Assembly: GCA_014762635.1 (NCBI GenBank)
Contig: JABURR010000094.1
Coordinates: 124,001-188,000 of the forward strand
Reading direction: 5' to 3'
Source of the DNA: Paracoccaceae bacterium
GTDB lineage: Bacteria > Pseudomonadota > Alphaproteobacteria > Rhodobacterales > Rhodobacteraceae
DNA: 64,000 bases
In this document: positions 35,671 to 44,995 of the stretch, piece by piece
Layout of the letters: each line of letters starts with the position of its first letter
Numbering within the stretch: the first letter of the stretch is position 1
Position numbers and translations under genes: made by a program
Notes under the pieces: model-generated
Database searches by the model: none
Told to the model about the DNA's origin: nothing
Seen by the model: only the letters and a program-made list of their open reading frames with translations

Positions 35671-35698
35671 CCTCGGAATAATAGTGATCCTTCCGAGG
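35671..35698. promoter_or_regulatory. Inverted repeat in the mlaA-ridA divergent region
   Basis: CCTCGGAA (35671-35678) and TTCCGAGG (35691-35698), perfect 8-bp arms with a 12-bp A+T-rich spacer. Lies 64 bp upstream of the mlaA ATG and about 190 bp upstream of ridA. A second, imperfect repeat (CAGATTTTC..AAAATATCTG, 35630-35650) is nearer mlaA. The rest of the 279-bp spacer shows no gene. Confidence 0.4.
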
Positions 35699-35886
35699 CT
35701 TCACAATGGAGCTTTCCTAAACCTTCCGGCTATATGCGAAACTGTGACGCACAGGGCACCCGGCACATTCCCTGCCCAATCGGCAGCAACATCGCGGGAG
35801 TTCCAGCCTGAACCCATTGCATTTTTCGGTTTTCCGCCCGTGCGTCTGGGGCTAGCGTCGCCGCGAACCCAAACGGAGGATACAGG

Positions 35887-36351
35887 ATGAGCGGCAAACA
35901 CGAAGCACGGCTTGCCGAACTGGGTGTGACCCTGCCCGACGCCCCGGCGCCGGCGGCCAATTACGTGCCCCACGTGACCGTGGGGGACATGGTTTATGTC
36001 TCGGGCCAGATTTCGCAAGGGGCAGACGGGCTCATCAAGGGTAAGCTCGGCGCGGATATGGAGGTCGAGGCAGGCGCGGCGGCAGCACGAACCTGCGCGA
36101 TCAGCCTGCTGGCGCAGCTGAAGTCGGCCTGCGGCGGTGACCTCGACCGGCTGGTCCGGGTGGTGAAGCTGACCGGCTTCGTCAATTCGACCGCCGATTT
36201 CACCGATCAGCCCAAGGTCATCAACGGCGCCTCGGATTTCCTCGTCGAAGCGCTGGGAGATGCAGGGCGGCACGCCCGTTCGGCGGTCAGCGCGGCCTCG
36301 CTGCCGCTGGGCGTCGCGGTCGAGATCGAGGCCATCTTCCAGATCGCATGA
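35887..36351 (+). CDS. RidA/YjgF-family protein
   Basis: 154 residues. The conserved GDMVYVSGQIS near 33-43 and the C-terminal HARSAVSAASLPLGVAVEIEAIF match the RidA family (the Arg/Ser pocket residues that hydrolyse enamine or imine intermediates from pyridoxal enzymes). This subgroup is longer at the N-terminus (LAELGVTLPDAPAPAANYVPHV), the RidA-like group annotated as translation-inhibitor-like. ATG follows GGAGGATACAGG. Overlaps the next gene by 4 bp. Confidence 0.9.
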   Translation: MSGKHEARLAELGVTLPDAPAPAANYVPHVTVGDMVYVSGQISQGADGLIKGKLGADMEVEAGAAAARTCAISLLAQLKSACGGDLDRLVRVVKLTGFVNSTADFTDQPKVINGASDFLVEALGDAGRHARSAVSAASLPLGVAVEIEAIFQIA

Positions 36352-37118
36352 TCGCGCTTCCCGAGGTCTTTCTCGCCCGGCCGCTGGCGCATCGCGCCTA
36401 TCACGACGCCAAGGCCGGGCGGCCCGAGAATTCGCGCGCGGCGGTGCAGGCCGCGATCGACGCAGGCTATGGCATCGAGATCGACGTCCAGCTTTCGGCT
36501 GACGGGTGCGCGATGGTCTTTCACGACTACGAACTTGGCCGCCTGACCCATGAGAAAGGCCCGATCCGGCAACGCACGGCCCGCGAACTGGCGGATATTC
36601 CTCTGCGCCACGCCGGAGAGGGCATTCCCACCCTCGAGGAGGTCCTTGATCTGGTTGCGGACCAAGCCCCCTTGCTCATCGAGATCAAGGATCAGGACGG
36701 CGCGATGGGGCCAAACGTGGGGCCTTTGGAGGAGGCGGTGGCCGAAACGATCAGACCCTATGACGGGCCAGTGGCGGTCATGTCCTTCAACCCGCATTCC
36801 GTCAGGGAAATGGCCCGACTTGCCCCGAACATCCCGCGCGGCCTCACGACCAGCGCCTATGCGGCCAGGGACTGGCCGCTTCTGTCGGCGCCCGTTCGGG
36901 ACCGCCTGCGGGAAATTCCCGACTACGAGTCGACCGGCGCGAGTTTCATCAGCCACGAGGCGGCGGATTTGCCTCGTCCGCGTGTCGCGGAGTTGAAGAC
37001 CCAAGGCGCGCGCATCCTGTGCTGGACCATCCGCAGCCCCGAGCAGGAGAAAGACGCGCGGCGCGTGGCCGAGAACATCACCTTCGAAGGCTACGCCGCC
37101 AAAATTCCCGGTGCTTGA
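36348..37118 (+). CDS. Glycerophosphodiester phosphodiesterase
   Basis: 256 residues. AHRAYHDAKAGRPENS at 14-29 and EIDVQLSADGCAMVFHDYEL near 44-63 give the paired His and acidic metal-binding residues of the GDPD TIM barrel; LIEIKDQ near 109 and FISHEA near 203 follow. Releases glycerol-3-phosphate from deacylated phospholipids, cytoplasmic (no signal peptide). Starts inside the ridA stop (ATGA). Confidence 0.92.
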   Translation: MIALPEVFLARPLAHRAYHDAKAGRPENSRAAVQAAIDAGYGIEIDVQLSADGCAMVFHDYELGRLTHEKGPIRQRTARELADIPLRHAGEGIPTLEEVLDLVADQAPLLIEIKDQDGAMGPNVGPLEEAVAETIRPYDGPVAVMSFNPHSVREMARLAPNIPRGLTTSAYAARDWPLLSAPVRDRLREIPDYESTGASFISHEAADLPRPRVAELKTQGARILCWTIRSPEQEKDARRVAENITFEGYAAKIPGA

Positions 37119-37168
37119 CCCTGCAGGCCGCAAGGCCAAGTAAGGGCAGAGCAGGAAACCCCGAGGCC

Positions 37169-38353
37169 ATGCGCGAAACCCGGATCGAGATCAATATTCA
37201 CGACAGCCTCTCCGAGATCGGAGAGACCGATTGGGATGCCTGCGCCTGCCCCGAGGTCGCCGATGGCGGGCGCCCGCATGACCCGTTCACCACCTATCGC
37301 TTTCTTCATGCGCTGGAGGACAGCGGCTCGGTCGGCCCCGGGACCGGCTGGCAGCCGCGCTATCTGACCGCGTGGATGGATGGGGAACTCATCGCCGCCG
37401 CGCCGCTTTATGCGAAGGGGCACAGCCAGGGCGAATACATCTTCGATCACAACTGGGCCCATGCCTATGAGCGGGCAGGCGGGCGCTATTACCCGAAGCT
37501 GCAGATCGCCGTGCCGTTCACCCCGGCCAGCGGGCGGCGGTTCCTTGTTCGCCCCGGTTTCGAGGAGGCAGGTCAGGCGGCGCTTATCCAAGGCGCGATT
37601 CAGCTTGCCGAACAGCATGGCCTCTCGTCGGTCCACGCAACCTTCTGCACCGAGGAAGAAGCCAAGGTCGGCGAAAGCCTGGGGCTTCTGCACCGGGTCA
37701 CGGACCAGTTTCACTGGGAGAACCGGAGCTATGCGGATTTCGAGGGGTTCTTGGCCGATCTCTCCTCGCGCAAGCGCAAGACCATCCGCAAGGAACGCCG
37801 CACCGCCCAAGACTTCGGCGGCGAGATCCGCGCCTTGACCGGAGACCAGATCGAGCCCGAACATTGGGATGCGTTCTGGGCCTTCTACCAGGATACGGGC
37901 TCGCGCAAATGGGGCACGCCCTACCTGACGCGGGCCTTCTTCGACTGCGTTCACGAAACGATGCGCGAGGACATGGTGCTTGTCCTGGCGATCCGGGATG
38001 GCCGCCCGGTGGCGGGCGCGCTCAACTTCATCGGGCGCGAGACGCTTTTTGGCCGCTACTGGGGCTGCCTCGAAGATCACCCCTGCCTGCATTTCGAGCT
38101 GTGCTACTATCAGGCCATCGACTGGGCGATCCGGCATGGGCTGCAACGGGTCGAGGCCGGGGCGCAGGGCGATCACAAGCTGGCGCGTGGGTACCTGCCT
38201 GTCACCACCCATTCGCTGCATTGGGTGGCGGACAAGGGTTTCCGCCGCGCCATCGCGCAATATCTCGAGTCAGAACGCGAGGCCGTGGACCAGGAGATCG
38301 AGATCCTCACCAGCTACGGCCCGTTCCGCAAAGTCACATCGGAGGACACATGA
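37169..38353 (+). CDS. GNAT-like protein of the FemAB-related PF04339 type
   Basis: 394 residues from ATG 37169 with CCGAGG just upstream. Resembles the peptidogalycan-biosynthesis/DUF482 group: [40 protein letters not shown] near 209-222, [17 protein letters not shown] and GDHKLARGY near the C-terminus. The fold is a double GNAT-like acyltransferase. Substrate unknown. Cytoplasmic, third gene of the ridA-to-mscS operon. Confidence 0.8.
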   Translation: MRETRIEINIHDSLSEIGETDWDACACPEVADGGRPHDPFTTYRFLHALEDSGSVGPGTGWQPRYLTAWMDGELIAAAPLYAKGHSQGEYIFDHNWAHAYERAGGRYYPKLQIAVPFTPASGRRFLVRPGFEEAGQAALIQGAIQLAEQHGLSSVHATFCTEEEAKVGESLGLLHRVTDQFHWENRSYADFEGFLADLSSRKRKTIRKERRTAQDFGGEIRALTGDQIEPEHWDAFWAFYQDTGSRKWGTPYLTRAFFDCVHETMREDMVLVLAIRDGRPVAGALNFIGRETLFGRYWGCLEDHPCLHFELCYYQAIDWAIRHGLQRVEAGAQGDHKLARGYLPVTTHSLHWVADKGFRRAIAQYLESEREAVDQEIEILTSYGPFRKVTSEDT

Positions 38354-38643
38354 CCGACAAGCTGACAGGCCCCGCCCGCCAGGCGGCGCTGGCCGAACTG
38401 GCCGGGTCCGGCTGGACCGTGGTCGAGGGCCGGGACGCAATTGCCAAGACCTTCACCTTCAAGAATTTCGTCGAGGCCTTCGGCTGGATGGCGAAGGTTG
38501 CCATCTGGGCCGAAAAGATGAATCACCACCCGGAATGGTCGAATGTCTACAAGACCGTCGAGGTCACGCTAACTACACATGACGCCGACGGGCTGACCGA
38601 ACTGGACGCGAAACTTGCGAAGAAGATGGATGCGCTGACATGA
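38350..38643 (+). CDS. phhB: Pterin-4a-carbinolamine dehydratase
   Basis: 97 residues. The PCD/DCoH family signature: residues 33-58 carry FTFKNF..AFGWM.. with [15 protein letters not shown], providing the two catalytic histidines. Dehydrates 4a-hydroxytetrahydrobiopterin after aromatic amino acid hydroxylation and may act in molybdopterin or folate-related pathways when no hydroxylase is present. Overlaps both neighbours by 4 bp. Confidence 0.93.
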   Translation: MTDKLTGPARQAALAELAGSGWTVVEGRDAIAKTFTFKNFVEAFGWMAKVAIWAEKMNHHPEWSNVYKTVEVTLTTHDADGLTELDAKLAKKMDALT

Positions 38644-39479
38644 ATTTCGAGGACGTGAATATCGACGCGGTGAACACTTTCATCGAGAATTACCTGGGCG
38701 TGGTGATCGGGGCCGGCCTGAACATCCTCTACGCCATCGTGATCCTTCTGGCGGCGATGTGGCTGGGCGGTGTTGCCAAGCGCCGGCTGCAGGTCATCTC
38801 GCGCCGATATGAGCAGATCGACGACACGCTGTTCGATTTCCTCGGCACCGTGATCCGCTACGCGATCCTGATCATGGGCCTGATTTTCGTGCTGAACAGG
38901 TTCGGGATCCAGACCGCCTCGCTCGTTGCGCTGCTCGGTGCTGCGGGCCTTGCGGTTGGTCTGGCGCTGCAAGGGACACTGTCGAACATCGCGGCAGGCG
39001 TGATGGTGGTGATCTTCCGCCCCTTCAAGCTGGGCGATTTCATCGACGCGGGTGGCCAGATGGGCACTGTGAAAACCATCTCGCTCTTCACCACTGAACT
39101 GGCCTCGCTTTCGAACACCCAGATCATCCTGCCCAATTCCGAGGTCTGGGGCCGGCCCATCGTCAACTACTCGGTCTACAAGACCCGGCGGGCGGAGTGG
39201 GTCTTTGGCGTCTCCTACGGCGCCGACCTGAAGAAGGCCGAGGAGATCATCCGCGACACGATCATGAGCGACCCGCGCGCTCACAAAGACCCCGAGCCTT
39301 TCATCCAGGTCAACAACCTCGGGGATTTCTCGGTGGATTTCCTGGTGCGCGTCTGGTGCAACTCGGGCGATTTCTTCGCCTTCCAGGCTGACATGAAGCG
39401 CAAGGTGAAAGAGGCGCTGGATGCTGGAGGGATCGAGATCCCCTTCCCGACCCGCACGGTCCTTCAGGCCGCGGAATGA
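38640..39479 (+). CDS. mscS: Small-conductance mechanosensitive channel (MscS family)
   Basis: 279 residues. Three membrane segments (about 18-42, 65-88, 93-125); the pore-lining TM3 shows the Gly/Ala-rich pattern [25 protein letters not shown], followed by the cytoplasmic beta domain ([28 protein letters not shown]). Opens on osmotic downshock. Starts within the phhB stop; ends at a terminator. Confidence 0.94.
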   Translation: MNFEDVNIDAVNTFIENYLGVVIGAGLNILYAIVILLAAMWLGGVAKRRLQVISRRYEQIDDTLFDFLGTVIRYAILIMGLIFVLNRFGIQTASLVALLGAAGLAVGLALQGTLSNIAAGVMVVIFRPFKLGDFIDAGGQMGTVKTISLFTTELASLSNTQIILPNSEVWGRPIVNYSVYKTRRAEWVFGVSYGADLKKAEEIIRDTIMSDPRAHKDPEPFIQVNNLGDFSVDFLVRVWCNSGDFFAFQADMKRKVKEALDAGGIEIPFPTRTVLQAAE

Positions 39480-39484
39480 AAAGT

Positions 39485-39510
39485 GGGGCGCCCGTTGCGG
39501 CGCCCCTTTT
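39485..39510 (+). terminator. Terminator between mscS and peroxiredoxin genes
   Basis: GGGGCGCC (39485-39492) and GGCGCCCC (39499-39506), 8-bp perfect stem with loop CGTTGC, followed by TTTT; preceded by AAAA so it can serve the convergent peroxiredoxin gene too. Confidence 0.9.
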
Positions 39511-39514
39511 CCGT

Positions 39515-40003
39515 TCAGATCATCTCCACCAGGGTCTCTCCACCGGTCATGTCGCAGACGCCGCGGGCCTCTTCGACCTGAAGCGCCTTCACCACGCCAT
39601 CCTCGATCACCAGCGCGTGGCGCACGAGGCGGTCGAACATCCCAACCGGCGGGGCGCTGAAGGTCAGGCCGACGGCGCGACCGTACTCGCCATCGCTATC
39701 GGCAAGGAAGGTCAGGCCCGCAGCGGTGCCGCCGGTCTTCTCCCCCCAAAGACGCATCACGTGAACGTCGTTGTTGGCAATAACGATGATCTCGTCCACG
39801 CCCTTGGCATCGAACTGCCCCTTCGTGCGGATGAAACTGGGAACGTGAGCGGCATCGCAGGTGGGCGTAAAAGCCCCCGGCATTCCGACCAGAACGACCT
39901 TGCGACCCTTGGTCTTGCTCGACAGCGGCACCTCCTTCGGCCCGTCATCGGTCATCTCGCGCAGGGTCACGTCGGGCAGGCTGTCGCCAACGGAAATCGT
40001 CAT
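39515..40003 (-). CDS. Peroxiredoxin (Prx5 type)
   Basis: 162 residues. Peroxidatic Cys49 is in MPGAFTPTCD, the Prx5 motif; a second Cys at 150 (ARGVCDMTGG) could be the resolving Cys. Reduces hydrogen peroxide and alkyl hydroperoxides with glutaredoxin or thioredoxin. Divergent from the flavoprotein gene across 94 bp. Confidence 0.92.
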   Translation of the reverse strand: MTISVGDSLPDVTLREMTDDGPKEVPLSSKTKGRKVVLVGMPGAFTPTCDAAHVPSFIRTKGQFDAKGVDEIIVIANNDVHVMRLWGEKTGGTAAGLTFLADSDGEYGRAVGLTFSAPPVGMFDRLVRHALVIEDGVVKALQVEEARGVCDMTGGETLVEMI

Positions 40004-40097
40004 TCACATCTTCCTTCAAGAGATTGCGTTCGCATTCCCGGACGATATAGGGTCCGCCACGGGATTGGGCCAGTTCTGAAATAGTGGGGAATGTAGG

Positions 40098-41309
40098 ATG
40101 ACGCATGTCGTGGTCGTCGGGGCCGGTCAGGCCGGGCAAGCCCTTGTCAGCAAGCTCCGCACCTCGGGCTACGAGGGTCGGATCACCATGGTCGGCGAGG
40201 AATTCGCGCCGCCCTACCAGCGGCCGCCGCTCTCGAAGGCCTATCTGCTGGGCGACATGGGGTTGGAGCGTCTCTACCTGCGCCCCGAGAGCTACTACGC
40301 CGAGAACGACATCACCCTGCGGCTGGGCGAGAAGGTCAGGGCAATCGACCCGGCGAACAAGACCGTTGGGCTGGGCGACAGGCCGCTTTCCTACGATGAG
40401 TTGGTGCTGACCACCGGGTCGCGCCCGCGCCGCCTTCCTGCGGCGATCGGCGGCGATCTGGAGGGTGTCTATACCGTGCGCACCCTTCAGGATGCCGATG
40501 ACATGGCGCCCGAGTTCGAGCCGGATCGCCACGTTCTGATCGTGGGCGGGGGGTATATCGGGCTTGAGGCCGCGGCGGTTGCCGCCAAGAAGGGGCTCAA
40601 GGTCACGCTCGTGGAGATGGCCGACCGCATTCTGCAACGTGTCGCGGCGCCGGAAACCTCGGACTATTTCCGCGCTCTGCACAAAGGCCACGGCGTCGAT
40701 ATCCGCGAGGGTGTCGGCCTCGAGAAGCTGACCGGCACCGGCCATGTCAGCGGCGCGGTTCTGACCGACGGCAGCAAGCTAAAGCTCGATTTCGTGATCG
40801 TCGGCGTCGGGATCACCCCCGACACCACCCTGGCCGAGGCCGCCGGGCTGGAGATCGAGAACGGCATCCGCACCGACGCGCAGGGCCGTACGTCCGACCC
40901 GCATGTCTGGGCGGCAGGTGATTGCGCCTCCTTCCCCTATCGCGGCGGGCGCATCCGGCTGGAAAGCGTTGGCAATGCCATCGATCAGGCCGAACTCATC
41001 GCCCGCAACATCATGGGTGCGGAAGAGGCGTACGAGGCCAAGCCCTGGTTCTGGTCCGACCAGTATGACGTGAAACTCCAGATTGCGGGGCTGAACGCGG
41101 GCTATGACAGGATCGTGGTCCGGCCCGGTGAGAGCGAGGGTGCTCAGTCGCATTGGTATTATCGCGATGGCCAACTCATCGCCGTGGACGCGATGAACGA
41201 CGCCCGCGCCTACATGGTCGGCAAACGCCTGATCGAGGGCGGAAAATCCCCCTCGCCAGAGGAAATCGCTGACCCCGCGACCGACCTCAAGGCGCTTCTG
41301 AAGGCGTGA
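40098..41309 (+). CDS. FAD/NAD(P)-dependent ferredoxin reductase-like oxidoreductase
   Basis: 403 residues. FAD motif VVVVGAGQAGQAL at 4-16, NAD(P)-binding HVLIVGGGYIGLEAAAVA near 144-161, second FAD motif VWAAGDCASFP near 271. Matches the putidaredoxin/rubredoxin/rhodocoxin reductase group, which passes electrons from NADH to a [2Fe-2S] ferredoxin of monooxygenase systems. No partner ferredoxin or P450 gene is adjacent. rsmD follows with a 4-bp overlap. Confidence 0.88.
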   Translation: MTHVVVVGAGQAGQALVSKLRTSGYEGRITMVGEEFAPPYQRPPLSKAYLLGDMGLERLYLRPESYYAENDITLRLGEKVRAIDPANKTVGLGDRPLSYDELVLTTGSRPRRLPAAIGGDLEGVYTVRTLQDADDMAPEFEPDRHVLIVGGGYIGLEAAAVAAKKGLKVTLVEMADRILQRVAAPETSDYFRALHKGHGVDIREGVGLEKLTGTGHVSGAVLTDGSKLKLDFVIVGVGITPDTTLAEAAGLEIENGIRTDAQGRTSDPHVWAAGDCASFPYRGGRIRLESVGNAIDQAELIARNIMGAEEAYEAKPWFWSDQYDVKLQIAGLNAGYDRIVVRPGESEGAQSHWYYRDGQLIAVDAMNDARAYMVGKRLIEGGKSPSPEEIADPATDLKALLKA

Positions 41310-41875
41310 GGATCATCGGCGGCGCCTTTCGCGGGATGACGCTCGCCTCCGTGGGCAAGGGGGATGCCTCCGCCCACCTGCGCCCGACATCGGACCGGGT
41401 GCGCGAAAGCCTGTTCAATATCCTGCTTGGCGGTCGTTTCGGTGATCCGGTCTCGGGCGCGCGGGTGCTGGACCTCTTTGCCGGGACCGGGGCGCTGGGG
41501 CTGGAGGCTCTGTCGCGCGGGGCGACCCATGTGACATTCGTCGATGACGGAGCCAAGGCCCGTGCGCTCATCCGCCAGAACATCGACCTGACGCGCAGCC
41601 ACGGCGCGACCAAACTTTTCCGCCGCGATGCGACGCGGCTGGGTGAGCATCAGGGAGAGCGATTTTCCCTGGTATTCCTCGACCCACCCTATGGGAAAGG
41701 TTTGGGGGAAAAGGCGCTGGCATCGGCCATCGAGGGCGGTTGGCTTGCCCCCGGCGCGCTGATCGTCTGGGAAGAAAGCGCCGAGGTCACGCCGCCTGAT
41801 GGCGTCACGCTGCTTGACGCGCGACGCTATGGCGACACGCATATCTCGATCCTCGAGTATCAGCCCGAAGCTTGA
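41306..41875 (+). CDS. rsmD: 16S rRNA (guanine-966-N2)-methyltransferase
   Basis: 189 residues from GTG 41306, overlapping the reductase stop. Begins MRIIGGAFRGMTL; contains RPTSDRVRESLFNIL, the SAM-binding LDLFAGTGALGLEALSRGA and the catalytic DPPYGKG. Methylates G966 of 16S rRNA. Length matches the family. Confidence 0.94.
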   Translation: MRIIGGAFRGMTLASVGKGDASAHLRPTSDRVRESLFNILLGGRFGDPVSGARVLDLFAGTGALGLEALSRGATHVTFVDDGAKARALIRQNIDLTRSHGATKLFRRDATRLGEHQGERFSLVFLDPPYGKGLGEKALASAIEGGWLAPGALIVWEESAEVTPPDGVTLLDARRYGDTHISILEYQPEA

Positions 41876-41881
41876 CCGCGC

Positions 41882-42697
41882 CTAGCCGCCCCAGGTGGGG
41901 TGAAACAGCCCGCCCGGCGACAGGGTGAAGATCTCGAACCCGTCCGCGGTCACGCCGATGGAATGTTCGAACTGCGCGGAAAGCGACTTGTCGCGGGTCA
42001 CCGCGGTCCAGTCATCGGCGAGAACCTTGGTTTCCGGGCGGCCCAGGTTCACCATCGGCTCGATGGTAAAGAACATGCCCTCTTCCAGGACCGGCCCGGT
42101 GCCCGGGCGGCCGTAGTGCAGCACGTTCGGCGGGGCGTGGAACACCCGGCCCAGGCCGTGACCGCAGAAGTCGCGCACGACGCTCATTCGGTGCGCCTCG
42201 ACGTAGGCTTGGATCGCGTGGCCGATGTCGCCGAAAGTGTTGCCGGGGCGCACAGCCTCGATCCCCTTGAAAAGCGAGTCATGGGTCACCTGGATCAGGC
42301 GCTCGGCCTTACGGCCGAGCTTGCCGGCCACGAACATCCGGCTGGTGTCGCCGAACCAGCCATCCACGATCACCGTGACGTCGATATTCAGGATATCGCC
42401 GTCCTTGAGGGTCTTGGGTCCCGGGATCCCGTGGCAGACCACGTGGTTTACGCTGATGCAGCTTGCGTGCTGGTAACCTTTGTAGCCGATGGTGGCCGAT
42501 TTCGCGCCCGCGGCCTCGACCTTCTCGGTGATGACGCGGTCCAATTCCTCGGTGGTTGCGCCGGGAACGACCAGCGGCGCGACCTCGTCGAGGATGCGCG
42601 CGGCCACCTCGCCGGCGGCACGCATGCCGGCAAAGTCCTGGTCTTCGTGAATGCGGATGCCGTCACGGGTCAGACGGGCATGGCTTTTGTCTTCCAA
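41882..42697 (-). CDS. map: Methionine aminopeptidase, type I
   Basis: 271 residues from TTG 42697, which lies 8 bp after GGAG; no in-frame ATG gives a full-length domain. Pita-bread fold: the metal ligands lie in NIDVTVIVDGWFGDTSRMF (two Asp), GHGLGRVFH, TIEPMV and FEHSIGV. Removes the initiator Met from new proteins. Divergent promoter not obvious; sfsA lies just upstream on the same strand. Confidence 0.94.
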   Translation of the reverse strand: MEDKSHARLTRDGIRIHEDQDFAGMRAAGEVAARILDEVAPLVVPGATTEELDRVITEKVEAAGAKSATIGYKGYQHASCISVNHVVCHGIPGPKTLKDGDILNIDVTVIVDGWFGDTSRMFVAGKLGRKAERLIQVTHDSLFKGIEAVRPGNTFGDIGHAIQAYVEAHRMSVVRDFCGHGLGRVFHAPPNVLHYGRPGTGPVLEEGMFFTIEPMVNLGRPETKVLADDWTAVTRDKSLSAQFEHSIGVTADGFEIFTLSPGGLFHPTWGG

Positions 42698-42743
42698 CGG
42701 ATCACTCCATCGTCATTTCGCCATTACATAGGTCAGAAGTCCG

Positions 42744-43478
42744 TCAGGTGCCAGTACCACGCGGGGCTTGTGGCGCAGGGTCCACGGGAAGGGCCTCGCC
42801 CAGGTCCACGCCCTCGGTGCTGATGCGGGTTCCATAGCACAGCATCTCGACCCCGGCGGCGCGGGCCGCATCAAAGGCGCGGGCGTAGGTGGGGTCAATA
42901 TCCCCCGCCAGCCGCAGGCGCTCGCAATCGGTGCGCTGCACGAGGTAAAGCATCACCGCACGGTGCCCAGCCGCCGCCATGGCGCTCAATTCCTCAAGGT
43001 GCCGGGCGCCGCGGGCGGTCACGCTGTCGGGAAACTCGGCCCAGTCGCCATCGCGGCGCAGGTGGACGTTCTTCACCTCGACATAAGCGTCTGGAAGGCC
43101 CTGCTGCTGCAGCAGGAAATCGATACGACTTTTCACGCCGTATTTCACCTCGGGCCGCACATGGGCGTAACCGGCCAACTCCGCGATCCCGCGGCCTTCC
43201 AGCGCCTCTTTCACAACGCGGTTCGGAACGGCGGTGTCGATCCCGGCCCAGTGCCCGCCGGGCAGTTCCGCAAGACGCCAGCCGTATTTGAGCTTTTTCT
43301 TCGGGTCGTCATTGGGCTCCAGCCAGATCCGCAACCCCGGCTCCTTCAGGCCCAGCATCGCGCCGGGGTTGGGGCAATGGGCGCGCACGACCTCACCGCT
43401 TTCCAGCTCGGCATCGCTCAGGAACCGGTTGTAGCGGCGGATCAGCCGCGCGGGCACGAGAGGGGTTGGAAAGCGCAT
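42744..43478 (-). CDS. sfsA: Sugar fermentation stimulation protein homolog
   Basis: 244 residues from ATG 43478 (MRFPTPLVPARLIRRYNRFL). Matches SfsA: HCPNPGAMLGL near 34-44, KYGVKSRIDFLL, YVEVKNVHL and the TARGARHLEEL block, which form an OB fold plus a PD-(D/E)XK nuclease-like domain. Physiological role unclear; E. coli SfsA was described as a DNA-binding factor affecting maltose use. The open frame upstream to 44384 is antisense to cinA and is not part of it. Confidence 0.93.
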   Translation of the reverse strand: MRFPTPLVPARLIRRYNRFLSDAELESGEVVRAHCPNPGAMLGLKEPGLRIWLEPNDDPKKKLKYGWRLAELPGGHWAGIDTAVPNRVVKEALEGRGIAELAGYAHVRPEVKYGVKSRIDFLLQQQGLPDAYVEVKNVHLRRDGDWAEFPDSVTARGARHLEELSAMAAAGHRAVMLYLVQRTDCERLRLAGDIDPTYARAFDAARAAGVEMLCYGTRISTEGVDLGEALPVDPAPQAPRGTGT

Positions 43479-43526
43479 GGCGATGGACCTATACCGAGCA
43501 GTATCAGGGGACAAGGAGGGGAACCC

Positions 43527-44258
43527 ATGCCCAACCCCACGGCGGCAATTCTGGTGATCGGCGACGAGATCCTCTCGGGGCGGACCCGGGATGCCAACAT
43601 GCATTACCTCGCCAACGAACTGACCCACCGCGGCATCGCGCTGAAAGAAGTGCGGGTCGTCTCGGATGATCGCGACGCGATCGTCGCGGCGGTGAACGCG
43701 CTGCGCACCACCTACGACAACGTCTTCACCTCGGGCGGGATCGGCCCGACGCATGACGACATCACCGCCGATTGCATCGCCGCGGCCTTCGGCGTGGGCA
43801 TCGATGTGCGGGACGACGCGCGCGCGATCCTCGAGAAGCGCTACTCCGAGCTGGGGCACGAGATGAACGAGGCGCGGTTGCGGATGGCCCGCATCCCCGA
43901 TGGTGCTGCGCTGATCGACAATCCTGTGTCGGGCGCACCGGGGTTCTCCATCGGCAATGTCCATGTGATGGCCGGGGTGCCGCAGATATTCCAGGCGATG
44001 GTGGCCAGCGTGCTGCCGAAACTCACCGGTGGCGCGCCGCTCCTCAGCCAGTCGATCCGGATCAACCGCGCCGAGGGCGAGATCGCTGGGCCCCTGTCGA
44101 AACTGGCGAGCGATTTCCCCGACCTCTCGATCGGCTCTTACCCGTTCATCAAGGACGGCGCCTATGGGGTGAACATCGTCATTCGCGGCGCCGAGGGGGC
44201 ACAGGTCGATGCCGCCGTGACCCGGCTCTGCACCGAGTTCGCGGAGTTCATCGGGTGA
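43527..44258 (+). CDS. CinA N-terminal / molybdopterin-binding domain protein
   Basis: 243 residues from ATG 43527 with AAGGAGGGG upstream. MoaB/Mog fold: AAILVIGDEILSGRTRDAN near 6-24, FTSGGIGPTHDDIT near 67-80 and VMAGVPQIFQAM near 151-162. It lacks the C-terminal CinA nicotinamide deamidase domain, so it is the short COG1058-type form. It may act as ADP-ribose pyrophosphatase-like enzyme or bind molybdopterin; no function is certain. Overlaps the next gene by 4 bp. Confidence 0.87.
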   Translation: MPNPTAAILVIGDEILSGRTRDANMHYLANELTHRGIALKEVRVVSDDRDAIVAAVNALRTTYDNVFTSGGIGPTHDDITADCIAAAFGVGIDVRDDARAILEKRYSELGHEMNEARLRMARIPDGAALIDNPVSGAPGFSIGNVHVMAGVPQIFQAMVASVLPKLTGGAPLLSQSIRINRAEGEIAGPLSKLASDFPDLSIGSYPFIKDGAYGVNIVIRGAEGAQVDAAVTRLCTEFAEFIG

Positions 44259-44977
44259 CATTCCCCACCGCCGAGCAGGTCCTCGCGGCCATTGACGCCA
44301 CATGGCCTGCCGCGTCTGTCCGGCGCGATGGCCCTTGGCTGATCCGCGACGGGCAGGGCGGCGGCAAGAGGGTCTCGGCGGCAACCCCGGTCGGCTCGGT
44401 GAGCGAGAGCGACATCGCCACCGCCGAGGCGGCGATGCGCGACCTGGGGCAATCGCCGCTTTTCATGATCGCGGACGGAGACGAGGCGCTGGACCGCTGG
44501 CTTGATGCACGCGGCTACGTCATCGTTGACCCGGTGGTGCTCTATGTCGGGGCCGTCGAAGAGCTTGCGGCCGAGCCCTTGCCACGGGTGGCAAGTTTCG
44601 AGATCTGGCCGCCACTGGCCATCATGGAAGAGCTTTGGGCCGCGGGCGGGATCGGCCCGGCGCGGCTTGCGGTGATGGCGCGCGCGGCCGATCCAAAGAC
44701 CGCAATTCTTGGCCGGACCGATGACACTCCATCGGGTGCAGCCTTCGTCTCGGCCCATGAAAACATAGCCATGATCCACGCGATCGAGGTGTCATCGGCA
44801 ATTCGCCGCCGAGGCACAGGCCGCAATATCCTGCGGGCGGCTTCGAAATGGGCCCAAAATCAAGGCATAAGCTGGCTGGCACTGGCTGTTACGGAGGCAA
44901 ACGCCCCGGCGCGCGCCTTGTATTCTTCTCTCGGGATGCGATCTGTGGGACACTACCACTACCGCTCAGAAGAATAA
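44255..44977 (+). CDS. GNAT-family N-acetyltransferase
   Basis: 240 residues from GTG 44255 within the previous stop. N-terminal ~100 residues are a degenerate GNAT-like half; the C-terminal half shows the acetyl-CoA site AIEVSSAIRRRGTGRNILRAA (RRxGxG near 183-188) and the APARALYSSLGM block. Closely placed with cinA and the peroxidase-like gene. Substrate unknown. Confidence 0.85.
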   Translation: MTFPTAEQVLAAIDATWPAASVRRDGPWLIRDGQGGGKRVSAATPVGSVSESDIATAEAAMRDLGQSPLFMIADGDEALDRWLDARGYVIVDPVVLYVGAVEELAAEPLPRVASFEIWPPLAIMEELWAAGGIGPARLAVMARAADPKTAILGRTDDTPSGAAFVSAHENIAMIHAIEVSSAIRRRGTGRNILRAASKWAQNQGISWLALAVTEANAPARALYSSLGMRSVGHYHYRSEE

Positions 44978-44995
44978 CAGTAGGCACGGCAGAAC

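Noticed and set aside
42744-44384. Extended 546-codon form of sfsA
   Set aside because: The extra 300 N-terminal codons are antisense to cinA; the SfsA domain begins at MRFPTPLVP (43478).
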